Shown here: in pieces, positions 1-9,031 of the stretch | How the letters are laid out: every line of letters starts with the position of its first letter | Position numbering within the stretch: the first letter of the stretch is position 1 | Assembly (NCBI GenBank): GCA_902623215.1 | Contig: CACNSS010000001.1 | Location: 1-52,500 of the forward strand | Direction: 5' to 3' | Source: an uncultured Pelagibacteraceae bacterium | Lineage (GTDB): Bacteria; Pseudomonadota; Alphaproteobacteria; Pelagibacterales; Pelagibacteraceae | DNA: 52,500 nucleotides | Made by a program: the position numbers and the translations under genes | The notes under the pieces: generated by a model | Told to the model about the DNA's origin: nothing | Databases searched by the model: none | Seen by the model: the letters and a program-made list of their open reading frames with translations, nothing else

Positions 1-1
1 A

Positions 2-1057
2 ACTTTTAATAAATACATATCTTTTTTAGTCATATTAAATTTATTATTTTTATATAACTCTATATTTGGAGAAAAAATTAACTTTTCTGTACCTCCAAAT
101 ATTTTTTATGGATTTAACGATGGTGAAAAAATAGATATTTTTTTTTTACAAAAAAATAAAGTTATCTTAATTAACACATTAAATGTAATTCTTCCTTTAA
201 TTGCTGTTTCATTTTTAAACATCACAGTTAATAAAATAAATAAATTTAAAAATTTTAGTATAAAAATCTGTGATGTTTTCCTTGTTTTAATAGTCTTATT
301 GCTATCTTATAAATATTTCTCTTTTGTGATTATAAAAGTAGCTTCTATTGAGACAATATCGATAAATTTACATTCATCAATGTATTTTTTAAATATATAT
401 TTTTTAGTTATACTTGATCGGATATTTCAAAAATATGAAATAAATATTTTTATAATTTTAAGAATTTTATTAATTTTTTATTGTTTTTTTATTGGTGACT
501 CTATTCTACATCCTTTAATTTGCTTATTAACTTTTACGATCTATCTTATGTTAAGCAAGATAAATAAAAATATTTTAATCATGTTCTCTATCTTTTTTTT
601 TGTTATTTTTGCATCTAATATTTTTAAACTTTCTTTTTTTCATTTTGAACTAATAAAAAACCATTTCATTAAATTTGATGCTCCTGGCACTGTGATACAT
701 TCACTATTGATAAGATTACAACATATAGACTACTTTATATTTTATTCCAATAATCTAAATTATTTAATTGGTAATAACATATTTGCAGACCTTTATACTT
801 ACCCACATAATTTGCTGGTAGACATTTTTGTGACTACTGGAATTATTGGGTTAGTAATTTTTATATATATAATCTTCAATTTAATAATTATGATAAGAAA
901 AAATGTTGACCCAAATAATATTTTTATTCTAATTTTATTTTTTCAATCTTTCGTTTTTTCCAATTTGTCTGGTTTCTTTTTTACTAATATAATTTTAAAT
1001 ATATCTTTAGCTGCTTGTCTTTGTTTCTTAAAACTAAAGCATCCTAAAATTTCATAA
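2..1057 (+). CDS. O-antigen polymerase/ligase-like membrane protein (Wzy-type), 5'-truncated by window edge
   Basis: The reading frame is open from base 2, so the gene enters from the left and its start is not in the window; 351 codons are visible. The protein is almost entirely hydrophobic, with many predicted membrane segments. Near the C terminus a YPHN motif followed by a Leu/Gly-rich helix (about 800-850) matches the HN-L-GxxG signature of the Wzy_C/O-antigen ligase family. Such proteins polymerise or ligate undecaprenyl-linked glycan repeats on the periplasmic face. The last 38 codons overlap the 3' end of the convergent flippase gene, which supports a Wzx/Wzy export system. The family is too divergent to say polymerase or ligase with certainty. 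Confidence 0.7.
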   Translation, partial: TFNKYISFLVILNLLFLYNSIFGEKINFSVPPNIFYGFNDGEKIDIFFLQKNKVILINTLNVILPLIAVSFLNITVNKINKFKNFSIKICDVFLVLIVLLLSYKYFSFVIIKVASIETISINLHSSMYFLNIYFLVILDRIFQKYEINIFIILRILLIFYCFFIGDSILHPLICLLTFTIYLMLSKINKNILIMFSIFFFVIFASNIFKLSFFHFELIKNHFIKFDAPGTVIHSLLIRLQHIDYFIFYSNNLNYLIGNNIFADLYTYPHNLLVDIFVTTGIIGLVIFIYIIFNLIIMIRKNVDPNNIFILILFFQSFVFSNLSGFFFTNIILNISLAACLCFLKLKHPKIS

Positions 1058-2295
1058 ATTTCTAACGGATTAGAAAGATTTATTATAATAAATGCAAGAA
1101 AAGTTGAAACTAGACTCGCAATAGCTGCACCACTAATACCATATGAGGGTATTAAATAAGTATTAAAAATAATATTAAATAAGATCGCAGCAATTTGATA
1201 TAATAAAATATTAAAATAATCAGTTTGCAAAAATTTTTTTTGTATCCATAAATTTATTACCAATGAAAAAAACAAACTTATAGATAAAAAAATAAATGGA
1301 TAATAGGCAGAAATATAATCTTTTCCAAATAAACCCAAATATAATTTTCCAAAGATTAATACGACTACAAAGAATAAAATCGAAGAATAGAGACTTAAAA
1401 ATATTATATTATTAAAAATTCTATCCATAGTATTTTTATCGTTAAGGAATCTCGATAAGTTCGGGTATATAAATTGAAAAAATAATGTACTGAAAATTAA
1501 AATTATAGTTATCAATCTTGAAGCAGAAGAATAATAAGCTGATTGCTCGGTACTTAAAATGTTTGAAATCATTAGAATATCTATTCGCATTGCTACAATT
1601 AATGAAAATGCAAGAAGTGGAAATAAAAAAATTTTTTTTATAATTTTTTTTGTATGTTCTTTTTCAAATATCAAACTTATAAAATTATTTCCATTTTTTT
1701 TAAAATAATAAATAACAAGTAAAGAAAAAAATAAGTTTTCTAAAAAATAAGAAATTGCTAAATAAATAAAGTCAAATTTATTTAGAATTATATACATCTT
1801 AACAGCAAAGAAAATTAAATTTTGTAAAACTTTAATTTTAAAAATTATTTTAAACTGACCTCTAACAAATATTTCACTATAAAAAATTGAAAATGGCTCT
1901 ACAACTAGAATTAAACCTATAATTAAAATTAAGTACTTTAGATCTTTGTCTATTAAAAAAAAATTCAGGCTTAATGCTAGAAATGTATATAATGCAACTG
2001 ACGCGTAAAATGTTATTAAAAAACAAGATCCTATTTCCTTTCTTCGGTTTTGAAAATTTTGAGAGATAGCTTTGTTTAAATAATAATGAATATTTGAAAA
2101 TGATAAACTATAAAGTAAAAAAAAAATTGTTTGAGCTATAGTAAATTTTCCAAATTCCAAAGCAGTATAATTTCTGGCAAATAGTAGAATTACTATAAAC
2201 GAACATATCTGTGTAAGAAAACTAGATGAAAAAAAAAATGATAAATTTGGGATGAATAAATGAAAATTTTCTAAATTAGAATAAATTTTTTTCAT
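943..2295 (-). CDS. wzx: Polysaccharide flippase, Wzx/MOP family
   Basis: 450-residue polytopic membrane protein with about 12-14 hydrophobic segments. The N-terminal FARNYTALEFGKFTIAQ stretch resembles the Wzx/RfbX family signature (LARxLGPxxFGxxxLA), and the GISGAAIAS motif near residue 390 is typical of the MOP/MATE-like superfamily. It would flip lipid-linked glycan units across the inner membrane. It starts at an ATG overlapping the upstream glycosyltransferase by 20 bp and so is probably co-transcribed with it. Its 3' end overlaps the convergent polymerase by 115 bp; the C-terminal tail there is Lys-rich and soluble, while the polymerase reads as membrane helix, so both frames look real. 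Confidence 0.82.
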   Translation of the reverse strand: MKKIYSNLENFHLFIPNLSFFFSSSFLTQICSFIVILLFARNYTALEFGKFTIAQTIFFLLYSLSFSNIHYYLNKAISQNFQNRRKEIGSCFLITFYASVALYTFLALSLNFFLIDKDLKYLILIIGLILVVEPFSIFYSEIFVRGQFKIIFKIKVLQNLIFFAVKMYIILNKFDFIYLAISYFLENLFFSLLVIYYFKKNGNNFISLIFEKEHTKKIIKKIFLFPLLAFSLIVAMRIDILMISNILSTEQSAYYSSASRLITIILIFSTLFFQFIYPNLSRFLNDKNTMDRIFNNIIFLSLYSSILFFVVVLIFGKLYLGLFGKDYISAYYPFIFLSISLFFSLVINLWIQKKFLQTDYFNILLYQIAAILFNIIFNTYLIPSYGISGAAIASLVSTFLAFIIINLSNPLEIYEILGCFSFKKQRQAAKDIFKIILVKKKPDKLEKTKD

Positions 2296-3442
2296 ATATA
2301 TTAATATTTTTCTTTATCATCTTATCTAAAATTTTCACTCTATTTTTATAATTATGTTCGATGAAAGTTTTTTTATAACCATTTTTAGCGATTGAAAGTA
2401 ATATTTTTTTGTGCCTTAAGTAAAATTGAATTTTTTTAACTAAGTCTGTAAGATTTCTATAAACGACTATTTGTTTATTAATCTTAAACAGTTTTTCTAA
2501 TCCAATTTTATTGTCAGTCACCACTAAGCAGCCCATACCTGTTCCCTCAAACAATCTCATATTTCCAGCAAACTTAGTATTTTCTATATGAGAGTTAATT
2601 AAAAGTTTACTTCTAGCCAATAGTTTCAACATGTCTTTTCCATAAACTGCTTTTTTACGATTGATTAAAATATAAAAAATTTTATAAATTAATTTTAATT
2701 TTTCAATAAAAATTAAATTTGAATTTGAAAATATTAGAAAAGTAAAAATATAATATAAATTCTTAAGAGGAAAATGAACTCCTATATATGTGTTTTGAAA
2801 ATTTTTTAACAAAATATATATTAAATTTACTCTATTTATATGAAAACCTGATTTCATATATAAAGATCCAATAAAAGTTACATCAATAGATTTTTTTTTA
2901 ATTTCAAAATTTCTTTTAGGAGGTGCGTTAAATGCATGGTGTATTAAAAATGTTTTTTTTTTTATTTTTTTTTCAATCTCAAGTTTATAACCATCTGTAC
3001 ATGTAACTATTATATCAGCTAATTTTAATTTTTTTTCAATTTCTTTTGAAATCGGAGAACAATGAAAAACTATAATAAGTTTCACATGTTTTAATTTTTT
3101 TATTTTTTTTAAAAACTTTTCATTTAAAAAGGAGTAGTTACCGAAATATATAACGTTCGATTTGAAATAAGATATTTGCTTAATTAAAATATCTTTTTCA
3201 TTTTTTTGACCTAAATATTTCTCTGACCATTTTTCCTGTAAAGTTTTTATATTTGCAAAAATTTCATTACATTTATAATTTTTCTTTGATAATTCTTTAG
3301 TAATATTATCTTTTTCGCCAAAACTAAATTTTAGAACTTCTTTTAAAGTACTATTGTAGCTAAGATTTTTTTTTTTTATTTTGACTTCTATTAATTTTAT
3401 CGCACCAGGGTACAAAGATGAAATTCTTGTAAAATTAACCAT
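2276..3442 (-). CDS. CgeB-like glycosyltransferase (GT-B fold, glyco_trans_1_2 type)
   Basis: 388 residues. The C-terminal third has NMRLFEGTGMGCLVVTD, then a short helix region, VVYRNLTDLVKKI, and a final AKNGYKKTFIEHNYKNRV. This is the nucleotide-sugar binding half of CgeB/'glycosyl transferases group 1'-like proteins, where the Glu of RLFE contacts the donor. The middle holds a FIGSLY motif that usually starts the C-terminal Rossmann domain (about residue 190). The ATG start overlaps the upstream aminotransferase by 8 bp, and the 3' end overlaps wzx by 20 bp. It likely adds one sugar to the lipid-linked repeat on the cytoplasmic side; donor and acceptor cannot be told from the sequence. 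Confidence 0.68.
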   Translation of the reverse strand: MVNFTRISSLYPGAIKLIEVKIKKKNLSYNSTLKEVLKFSFGEKDNITKELSKKNYKCNEIFANIKTLQEKWSEKYLGQKNEKDILIKQISYFKSNVIYFGNYSFLNEKFLKKIKKLKHVKLIIVFHCSPISKEIEKKLKLADIIVTCTDGYKLEIEKKIKKKTFLIHHAFNAPPKRNFEIKKKSIDVTFIGSLYMKSGFHINRVNLIYILLKNFQNTYIGVHFPLKNLYYIFTFLIFSNSNLIFIEKLKLIYKIFYILINRKKAVYGKDMLKLLARSKLLINSHIENTKFAGNMRLFEGTGMGCLVVTDNKIGLEKLFKINKQIVVYRNLTDLVKKIQFYLRHKKILLSIAKNGYKKTFIEHNYKNRVKILDKMIKKNINIYEKNLF

Positions 3443-4538
3443 TGAAAAAAGATTTTATAGACAAGCAAACTTTTTTAATTTTTGTTTTATTCATATGCTC
3501 ACCAATGGGTAAACTTATTATATTATTACTCCACTTTACAGCATTCATTTTACTACAGTAAAATTTGTGTTTTTTTTTAAAGACTGGCATTTGCGGCAAA
3601 GACAAAGGATAATGAATAGCGGTATAAATTTTCTTTTTTAACAAATATTTTTTTAATTTATTTCGTTTATTTGTTTTAATAACAAATAAATGATTAGAAC
3701 TTCTCGAATTTTCTATTTGTTTTATAAATTTAATATCTCCTACACCATTCAAATTATGTTTATAAAACTTTGCCTGTTTTTCTCTTAAACTTATCCATTT
3801 ATCCAAATAATTTAATTTTATGTTTAAAATGCCAGCTTGAATGTTATCAAGTCTTGAATTCCTCCCAATAATACTGTGACTATTTTTTTTTAGACCACCA
3901 TGATTTGCAATTTTTTTTGCTTTTAAGAAAAGATCTTTTTTATTAGTAACAATACAACCTCCATCTCCAAAACATCCTAAATTTTTAGAGGGGAAAAAAC
4001 TGAAAGTTGAAATATCTCCAAATGAAGAGGTTTTTTTACCATTCAATTCAGCCCCATGAGATTGAGCACAATCCTCAATAATTTTGACAGAGTATTTTGA
4101 TGATATTTTCTTAATTTTTTCCACATTTGCAAGATTTCCGTAAAGGTGAACGATTATTATTGCTGAGGTATTGTTAGAAATTTTTCTTTTTAAATCTTTA
4201 ACGCAAATATTGTGCGTCTCGTCCACATCAACAAATCTTAATTTATGATTATTATTTATTACAGACTCAGCTGTAGAAATCCAAGTATTAGCAGGGACAA
4301 TTATTTCACTTTTTTTTTTTAAATTCAAACACTTTATCGCAATCTCTAAAGCATCTGTTCCATTGGCTACTCCCAAACAATATTTCACATTTAAATATTT
4401 TGAAAAATTTTTTTGAAAATTTAATAGATCCTCTCCGCCAATATACGATGACTTATCAATATTTTTTTTTATTGAATTAAATATTTTTTTATCGATACCA
4501 TTTATTTGTTTCCTGAGATCTAAAAAATCGATTACCAT
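3435..4538 (-). CDS. DegT/DnrJ/EryC1/StrS PLP-dependent sugar aminotransferase (WbpE-like)
   Basis: 367 residues, the full family length. Seen: GVANGTDALEIA near residue 57 (phosphate-binding loop), EDCAQSHGA with Asp156 for the PLP ring nitrogen, and SFFPSKN with Lys185 as the expected Schiff-base lysine, followed by GCFGDGGCIVTN. It would transfer an amino group from glutamate to a 3- or 4-keto nucleotide sugar. It starts at an ATG directly abutting the stop of the Gfo/Idh-type dehydrogenase. That neighbour and the amidotransferase set behind it suggest the WbpB/WbpE pair that makes UDP-3-amino-GlcNAcA, but the exact substrate is an inference. Confidence 0.88.
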   Translation of the reverse strand: MVIDFLDLRKQINGIDKKIFNSIKKNIDKSSYIGGEDLLNFQKNFSKYLNVKYCLGVANGTDALEIAIKCLNLKKKSEIIVPANTWISTAESVINNNHKLRFVDVDETHNICVKDLKRKISNNTSAIIIVHLYGNLANVEKIKKISSKYSVKIIEDCAQSHGAELNGKKTSSFGDISTFSFFPSKNLGCFGDGGCIVTNKKDLFLKAKKIANHGGLKKNSHSIIGRNSRLDNIQAGILNIKLNYLDKWISLREKQAKFYKHNLNGVGDIKFIKQIENSRSSNHLFVIKTNKRNKLKKYLLKKKIYTAIHYPLSLPQMPVFKKKHKFYCSKMNAVKWSNNIISLPIGEHMNKTKIKKVCLSIKSFFNG

Positions 4539-5576
4539 CTAATTTCCAAGTTTTTTAGAGACAATATCTTGATTTAAATAAATTTCTCTATTCAATTCTA
4601 TTGATTTGTATATGGCATTTATAAGCTGAACGGTTTTAACAGCCTGGTCACTTTCAAATTCAGACTTTTTATTCTTATAAATTGATTCTATTACATGTTT
4701 ATAAAATTCAATATGACCATAGCCATAAACATTTTTCGGATTTGTTTTAAATCTATTGTTATTAGATTTTTTTTCTACATGTGAATAGGAAATTTCATTA
4801 AGAGCAAATCCACCTACTTTTGCTGAACCTTTTGTTCCCATCAAACTAAATGAGCCTTCAACATCAAAAGGTCTCATTGCAGTTGTTGCCTCCATTAATC
4901 CAGTTTTTCCATTTTTAAATTTGAAAATTATTAAAGCAGTATCCTCGGTTTCTGTGCCAGACAAATGATTAAAACCTTTTGCATAAACAGAAATTGGCTC
5001 TCCCATTATTGATCTCATTAAATCTAAATGATGACTTGCTTGATTAGACACAACTCCTCCATCTAATTTCCAAGTACCCCTCCACTTCGCCTGATTGTAA
5101 TAGGATCTATCCCTCTTCCATCTTACAATGACACTTCCATGAATTAATCTACCAAAATAACCTTTTCGAATATCTTTTCTTAGTTTTAAAACAGGAAGAT
5201 TAAACTTGTTTTGCATAACTACAAATACTTTTGTTTTATACTGTTTAGATAATTGCACAATTTTTTTTGCATCTCTTATTTTTAAACACATTGGTTTTTC
5301 AACAATTACATGACATTTTTTTTTTATTGAATATATAACTTGTTCAGAGTGAAAACCAGAAGGTGTTAAAATAATTACTAAATCAGGTTTCGTATGATTT
5401 ATTGCTTTTTTAAAATTTTCAAAAATATCTAATTTATATTTTTTTTTTAATTTTTTAAGCTTCTTGGTGTCTTTATCGCAAAAACCAACTATTTTAATTT
5501 TATTTTTTTTTAAAGAATTAATACTTTCCAAATGTTTATAAAAAATTCTTCCACAACCAATAATTAAAGCGTTCAT
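4539..5576 (-). CDS. Gfo/Idh/MocA-family NAD(P)-dependent sugar dehydrogenase (WbpB-like)
   Basis: 345 residues. The N-terminal Rossmann domain begins LIIGCGRI (residues 4-11) and carries the family's EKP motif at 93-95. The C-terminal domain has GGVVSNQASHHLDL (173-186), containing the usual catalytic His/Asp pair. In WbpB/WlbA proteins this fold oxidises C3 of UDP-GlcNAcA to the 3-keto sugar for the partner aminotransferase, which is the next gene here. It overlaps the amidotransferase stop by 4 bp (ATGA), a sign of translational coupling. Other Gfo/Idh activities are possible, but the context favours 3-dehydrogenation. Confidence 0.85.
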   Translation of the reverse strand: MNALIIGCGRIFYKHLESINSLKKNKIKIVGFCDKDTKKLKKLKKKYKLDIFENFKKAINHTKPDLVIILTPSGFHSEQVIYSIKKKCHVIVEKPMCLKIRDAKKIVQLSKQYKTKVFVVMQNKFNLPVLKLRKDIRKGYFGRLIHGSVIVRWKRDRSYYNQAKWRGTWKLDGGVVSNQASHHLDLMRSIMGEPISVYAKGFNHLSGTETEDTALIIFKFKNGKTGLMEATTAMRPFDVEGSFSLMGTKGSAKVGGFALNEISYSHVEKKSNNNRFKTNPKNVYGYGHIEFYKHVIESIYKNKKSEFESDQAVKTVQLINAIYKSIELNREIYLNQDIVSKKLGN

Positions 5577-6685
5577 CCTAAAAATTTTTTAACACTTTTT
5601 TTTGCTAATTTAAAAATGAAATTATCATATAAGTTAACATCATAATCTGAATGTTTTTTTGGATTTTTAGACATTATAATATCAAATTCGTCATGACTCA
5701 AATTTAGTTTTTTTAAAAAAAAATTTTTGTACTCATCAATTTTTTGAGTTTCCAAAAAAGGTAATTTTATCATTTCTATAGCATCCTCCTTGGAAATTTC
5801 TTTATTTCTTATCAAACAAGAATAATGTAAAATCCTCTTATCTATATTAAATTTTTTTGGTAAAATATAACCTTGAAAAAATTTTGTAAAAAATGACTCA
5901 TGATGTTTACCACCATAATCATTCCAGTCAAATTCTTCTTTCAAAATTTTTTTAGCTTCGTGACTATTATAATTTAAATAATCGAGTAAATCTATATAGG
6001 TTATCTTTTTTAAAATTTTTTCATAAAAAAATTTTTTAAAGGGATACATTTTTGGAAAAGATTTAATTTGTAATTTTCCATATTTTTTGTGAATTTTTTT
6101 TATGTGACTAAAGTCATCTTTTCTCCATCCCCAACTAGGGATCACACTGTGTTCCGTAGCATAATTTACACCAGAAATGATAAACTTAATATTATTTTCA
6201 ATTGCATAGTTTAAAATATATGAAAATATTGCATGATCTGTTAATAATTCTATATCTGGAACACCTGCATATAAAAAAGCTCTCTGCAAATCTTTAAATT
6301 CTTCCCAATTTAATATTAAAGTTTTGTAATCAAATTTAGTTTTTTCTAAAATTTTATTAATATTTTGATTTGAAATTTTTGAATTCCAACCATTATCCAT
6401 ATGAATAATAAGTGGGTTCAATTTCAATTTCCAAAGTTGATATACTACATAACTACTATCAGTGCCCCCACTTAATCCAACCACACAATCGTAACCAGAT
6501 TTGTTTGGGTTTTTGAGAATTATTTCTTTAAGCGATAAAAGATTAGAGCTAATTTGATCATTAGTAAAATTACCAATATTTTTTTTATTATTTTTCCAAT
6601 CAATGCAAAAATTGCACAATCCATCCTTTACAATCTTAAACTCTGTAATGGAGTCATTCATTAAACATTCTTTACAAGATACCAT
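5573..6685 (-). CDS. N-acetyl sugar amidotransferase (WbpG/PseA family, PP-loop ATPase)
   Basis: 370 residues from the ATG at 6685; an in-frame GTG two codons upstream (6691) is the alternative. The N-terminal zinc-type cysteine pairs are C4/C7 and C24/C27 (CKEC...CNFC). An ATP pyrophosphatase PP-loop follows at 72-77 (SGGTDS). WbpG-type enzymes activate the carbonyl of an N-acetyl sugar with ATP and use ammonia delivered by HisH2/HisF2-like partners to form an acetamidino group. Both partners lie immediately upstream in the same operon with short overlaps, making the assignment strong. The sugar acted on is probably a 2,3-diamino uronic acid; legionaminic/pseudaminic-type sugars are the alternative. 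Confidence 0.87.
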   Translation of the reverse strand: MVSCKECLMNDSITEFKIVKDGLCNFCIDWKNNKKNIGNFTNDQISSNLLSLKEIILKNPNKSGYDCVVGLSGGTDSSYVVYQLWKLKLNPLIIHMDNGWNSKISNQNINKILEKTKFDYKTLILNWEEFKDLQRAFLYAGVPDIELLTDHAIFSYILNYAIENNIKFIISGVNYATEHSVIPSWGWRKDDFSHIKKIHKKYGKLQIKSFPKMYPFKKFFYEKILKKITYIDLLDYLNYNSHEAKKILKEEFDWNDYGGKHHESFFTKFFQGYILPKKFNIDKRILHYSCLIRNKEISKEDAIEMIKLPFLETQKIDEYKNFFLKKLNLSHDEFDIIMSKNPKKHSDYDVNLYDNFIFKLAKKSVKKFLG

Positions 6686-7436
6686 ATTCACTTTTATCTT
6701 TCTCTGATGGATAATTAAATACTATACCTCCATTAGGTTTTTTCATTATAAATATTGTCGAGCTTGTAAAAGCGTTTACATCAGCACTGATTACTTTTTT
6801 AATATCCTCTACCGATGATGATCCACCTTTATAAATAATTGGTACATTTATTTCGTCTTGCAAAAACTTGATAATATCTAAGTTTGATCCTTTCATGGTT
6901 CCATCTAAATCAACTAAAGTAATTAAAATTTCACCAATACCTATTTTTTGAATAGTTTTAACATATTTTTTTAAATCAAGACTAATTGGTTTTTTATTGA
7001 TATAATTATAAATACTATAATTTAAATCTTTAAAAATAATATCAATAGAGACGACTATACTTTGAGCTCCTATAGCTTTCTTTATATCTAATAATATATT
7101 TGGATTTTTAATTACCTGACTATTTAAAATTACTTTTTCAAACCCAATTTCAATAATTTTTTCTGCATCATCTAAATTTTTAATACCACCACCATAAGCA
7201 AGTGGAAAAAAAGCTTCACCAGCAATATCCTTCAATAAATTATAATTTATATTTCTATTTGTTTTAGATGCTGTAATGTCTATAATAAACATTTCGTCGA
7301 CAGTATAATCGTTAAAAATATTTACAGCATTTATTGGATCACCAATATATCTATCTGTTGAGTCATCAAATCTTGATCGGTGTATTAACTTTTCATTATC
7401 TAAAATTAAACAAGGTGCAATTCTTTTGGTTAGCAT
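6672..7436 (-). CDS. HisF-like ammonia-channel subunit of sugar amidotransferase (HisF2 type)
   Basis: 254-residue TIM-barrel protein with clear HisF motifs: KRIAPCL at the N terminus, YGGGI (81-85), VVSIDI with Asp132, and a KGGSSS phosphate-binding motif. The position of the first HisF catalytic Asp (PCLDV) reads PCLIL here. This agrees with HisF2 paralogues that pass ammonia from HisH2 to WbpG instead of making histidine. Its stop overlaps the WbpG-like gene by about 14 bp and its ATG shares one base with the hisH-like stop. Acting in true histidine biosynthesis is unlikely, given the surroundings. Confidence 0.85.
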   Translation of the reverse strand: MLTKRIAPCLILDNEKLIHRSRFDDSTDRYIGDPINAVNIFNDYTVDEMFIIDITASKTNRNINYNLLKDIAGEAFFPLAYGGGIKNLDDAEKIIEIGFEKVILNSQVIKNPNILLDIKKAIGAQSIVVSIDIIFKDLNYSIYNYINKKPISLDLKKYVKTIQKIGIGEILITLVDLDGTMKGSNLDIIKFLQDEINVPIIYKGGSSSVEDIKKVISADVNAFTSSTIFIMKKPNGGIVFNYPSEKDKSEYGIL

Positions 7437-8026
7437 TATTGATTGTTTAATATGTTTTTTAATAAATCCATGCCATTTAGATGACTCTTTTCAGGGTGAA
7501 ATTGAATTCCCCATATATTTTTATTTCTAACAATAGCTGGAAAATTAATATCATAATTACAATATGCCTGAATATATTTAGTTTCACAGTCCACGTAATA
7601 ACTATGGGCAAAATAAAATTTTTTATCTTTTATATTTAAAAATGATTGTTCTGATTTTAGAAAATTCCATCCCATATGAGGAATTTTATATTTAATATTT
7701 TTAAATTTTAAAACATTACCTGGTATAAGGGATAAACCCTCATTATCTCCCTCTTCACTTTTATCAAATAAAATTTGCATACCTGAGCAAATACCTATTA
7801 ATTTTTTATTTTTCAAATTTGATGAATTTGAAAAAAATTCTAGTAACGAAAGATCTTTTAATTTTTTTAAAGGATTATCAAACGAACCAATACCTGGCAA
7901 AATATAAATATCAAAATCATTAATATTTTTTTTACTATTTATTAAATTTGTGTCAAACCCAATATAATTGAGAATTTTCTTAAGCGACAAAATATTGCCA
8001 CCAGTTTCTAAAATTCCGATTTTCAT
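7436..8026 (-). CDS. HisH-like glutamine amidotransferase (HisH2 type)
   Basis: 196 residues, class I glutaminase fold. The catalytic triad is visible: Cys80 in GICSGMQIL, His177 and Glu179 in FHPEKS. PGIGSF (45-50) gives the oxyanion strand. It would release ammonia from glutamine for the HisF-like barrel and then the WbpG-like amidotransferase, giving the three-component sugar amidination complex in the cytoplasm. It is the first gene of that sub-operon and starts 27 bp downstream of the GT2 stop. Confidence 0.87.
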   Translation of the reverse strand: MKIGILETGGNILSLKKILNYIGFDTNLINSKKNINDFDIYILPGIGSFDNPLKKLKDLSLLEFFSNSSNLKNKKLIGICSGMQILFDKSEEGDNEGLSLIPGNVLKFKNIKYKIPHMGWNFLKSEQSFLNIKDKKFYFAHSYYVDCETKYIQAYCNYDINFPAIVRNKNIWGIQFHPEKSHLNGMDLLKNILNNQ

Positions 8027-8052
8027 AAGTAAGTAAATAAATACATTTTAAA

Positions 8053-8931
8053 TTAAATTTTATTAATTTTAGATTTAACTTTGTGATAAATTGGTTCTTT
8101 AAGAATTATGTCTCTTAAAAAAAATAATGGTGAAATTAAAAAAATTATTAGAAATATGAGATAGTTTTTATTAAAATAGATTTTTTTTAAATAGAGATAA
8201 TAAATATTTATTCTCCTGATTGCGTATTTAGTAAATCTAAAAAACAAATTTAATTTTGGCTTATAATAATGTTTGTGCGTATAATCATGATTTATCCATC
8301 TGTATTTTTTATCATTTAAAAAATAAACTTTACCTTGAAGTAATAAATCAAATTGAAAAACGTAGGCCCAATTTGCTAAATCGTTATGATTAGGTTTCCA
8401 ATACCCCTCAAATGAACATTTTTTGAAAGATGAAGTCCTATGTAATCCATAAAAAAAAGCATCATCAGAAGAATAGATATATTTTAAGACTCTGATAAGA
8501 ATATTTTGTTGATCAAAATATTTTGGTTTGATTAATTTTTTAGATCCCCCAAAAGATATAAATTCCCAAAAAAGGCATGCACTTACATAATCTTTATTCT
8601 CAATTAAAAAATTTTTTAGTTCAATAATTCCTTTTGGGTCAGACTCATCGTCATCAGCCAGTAAAGAAATAAATTCTGTTTTACATTCGTTGATCAAAAA
8701 ATTGAGATTTTTAATAAAGCCTAAATTGTAATCCTGAAAAAAAAATTTTATATTTTTAAAGGTACTATATTTTCTTTGAATTTTTTTATATTCATCATAA
8801 TGTTCATCTTTTCCATTTATAGATACTAATATTTCAAAAACATGGTCTTTAGAGATAACAGAGTCTAATGCTCTACTCAATAAACTTGGTCTCTTGTGAG
8901 TTGGTATCGCGATTGTTATATAATTATCCAT
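8053..8931 (-). CDS. Glycosyltransferase family 2, membrane-anchored
   Basis: 292 residues with a GT-A fold. It opens with TIAIPTHKRPSLLSRALDS, has NLGFIKNLN around residue 70, and the metal/nucleotide-binding LLADDDESDP (the DxD equivalent) near residue 93. A hydrophobic stretch near the C terminus (about 255-275) suggests membrane association. It would add a sugar during repeat-unit assembly. It is the promoter-proximal gene of the minus-strand block that runs to 943 and is divergent from the epimerase/methyltransferase fusion, with 100 bp between. Confidence 0.8.
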   Translation of the reverse strand: MDNYITIAIPTHKRPSLLSRALDSVISKDHVFEILVSINGKDEHYDEYKKIQRKYSTFKNIKFFFQDYNLGFIKNLNFLINECKTEFISLLADDDESDPKGIIELKNFLIENKDYVSACLFWEFISFGGSKKLIKPKYFDQQNILIRVLKYIYSSDDAFFYGLHRTSSFKKCSFEGYWKPNHNDLANWAYVFQFDLLLQGKVYFLNDKKYRWINHDYTHKHYYKPKLNLFFRFTKYAIRRINIYYLYLKKIYFNKNYLIFLIIFLISPLFFLRDIILKEPIYHKVKSKINKI

Positions 8932-8982
8932 TAATTAAGGTTATTTATATTTGTTTTTTATAAAGATAATAAACATTTCTTA

Positions 8983-9011
8983 ATGTCATAAAATAAGTAA
9001 TTTTGTATAAA
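8983..9011 (+). promoter_or_regulatory. Candidate sigma70-type promoter for the epimerase/methyltransferase fusion
   Basis: In the 100-bp divergent gap, ATGTCA (8983-8988) is 17 bp from TATAAA (9006-9011). That predicts a transcript starting near 9018 with a short leader before the ATG at 9032. The match is 4/6 and 5/6, and in such A/T-rich DNA chance matches are common. Confidence 0.35.
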
Positions 9012-9031
9012 TTCTAAAATATTAATAGTTC

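Noticed and set aside
7436-8026. HisH and HisF-like genes as true histidine biosynthesis genes
   Set aside because: No other his genes are present, the HisF-like protein lacks the first catalytic Asp, and the WbpG-like amidotransferase follows directly.
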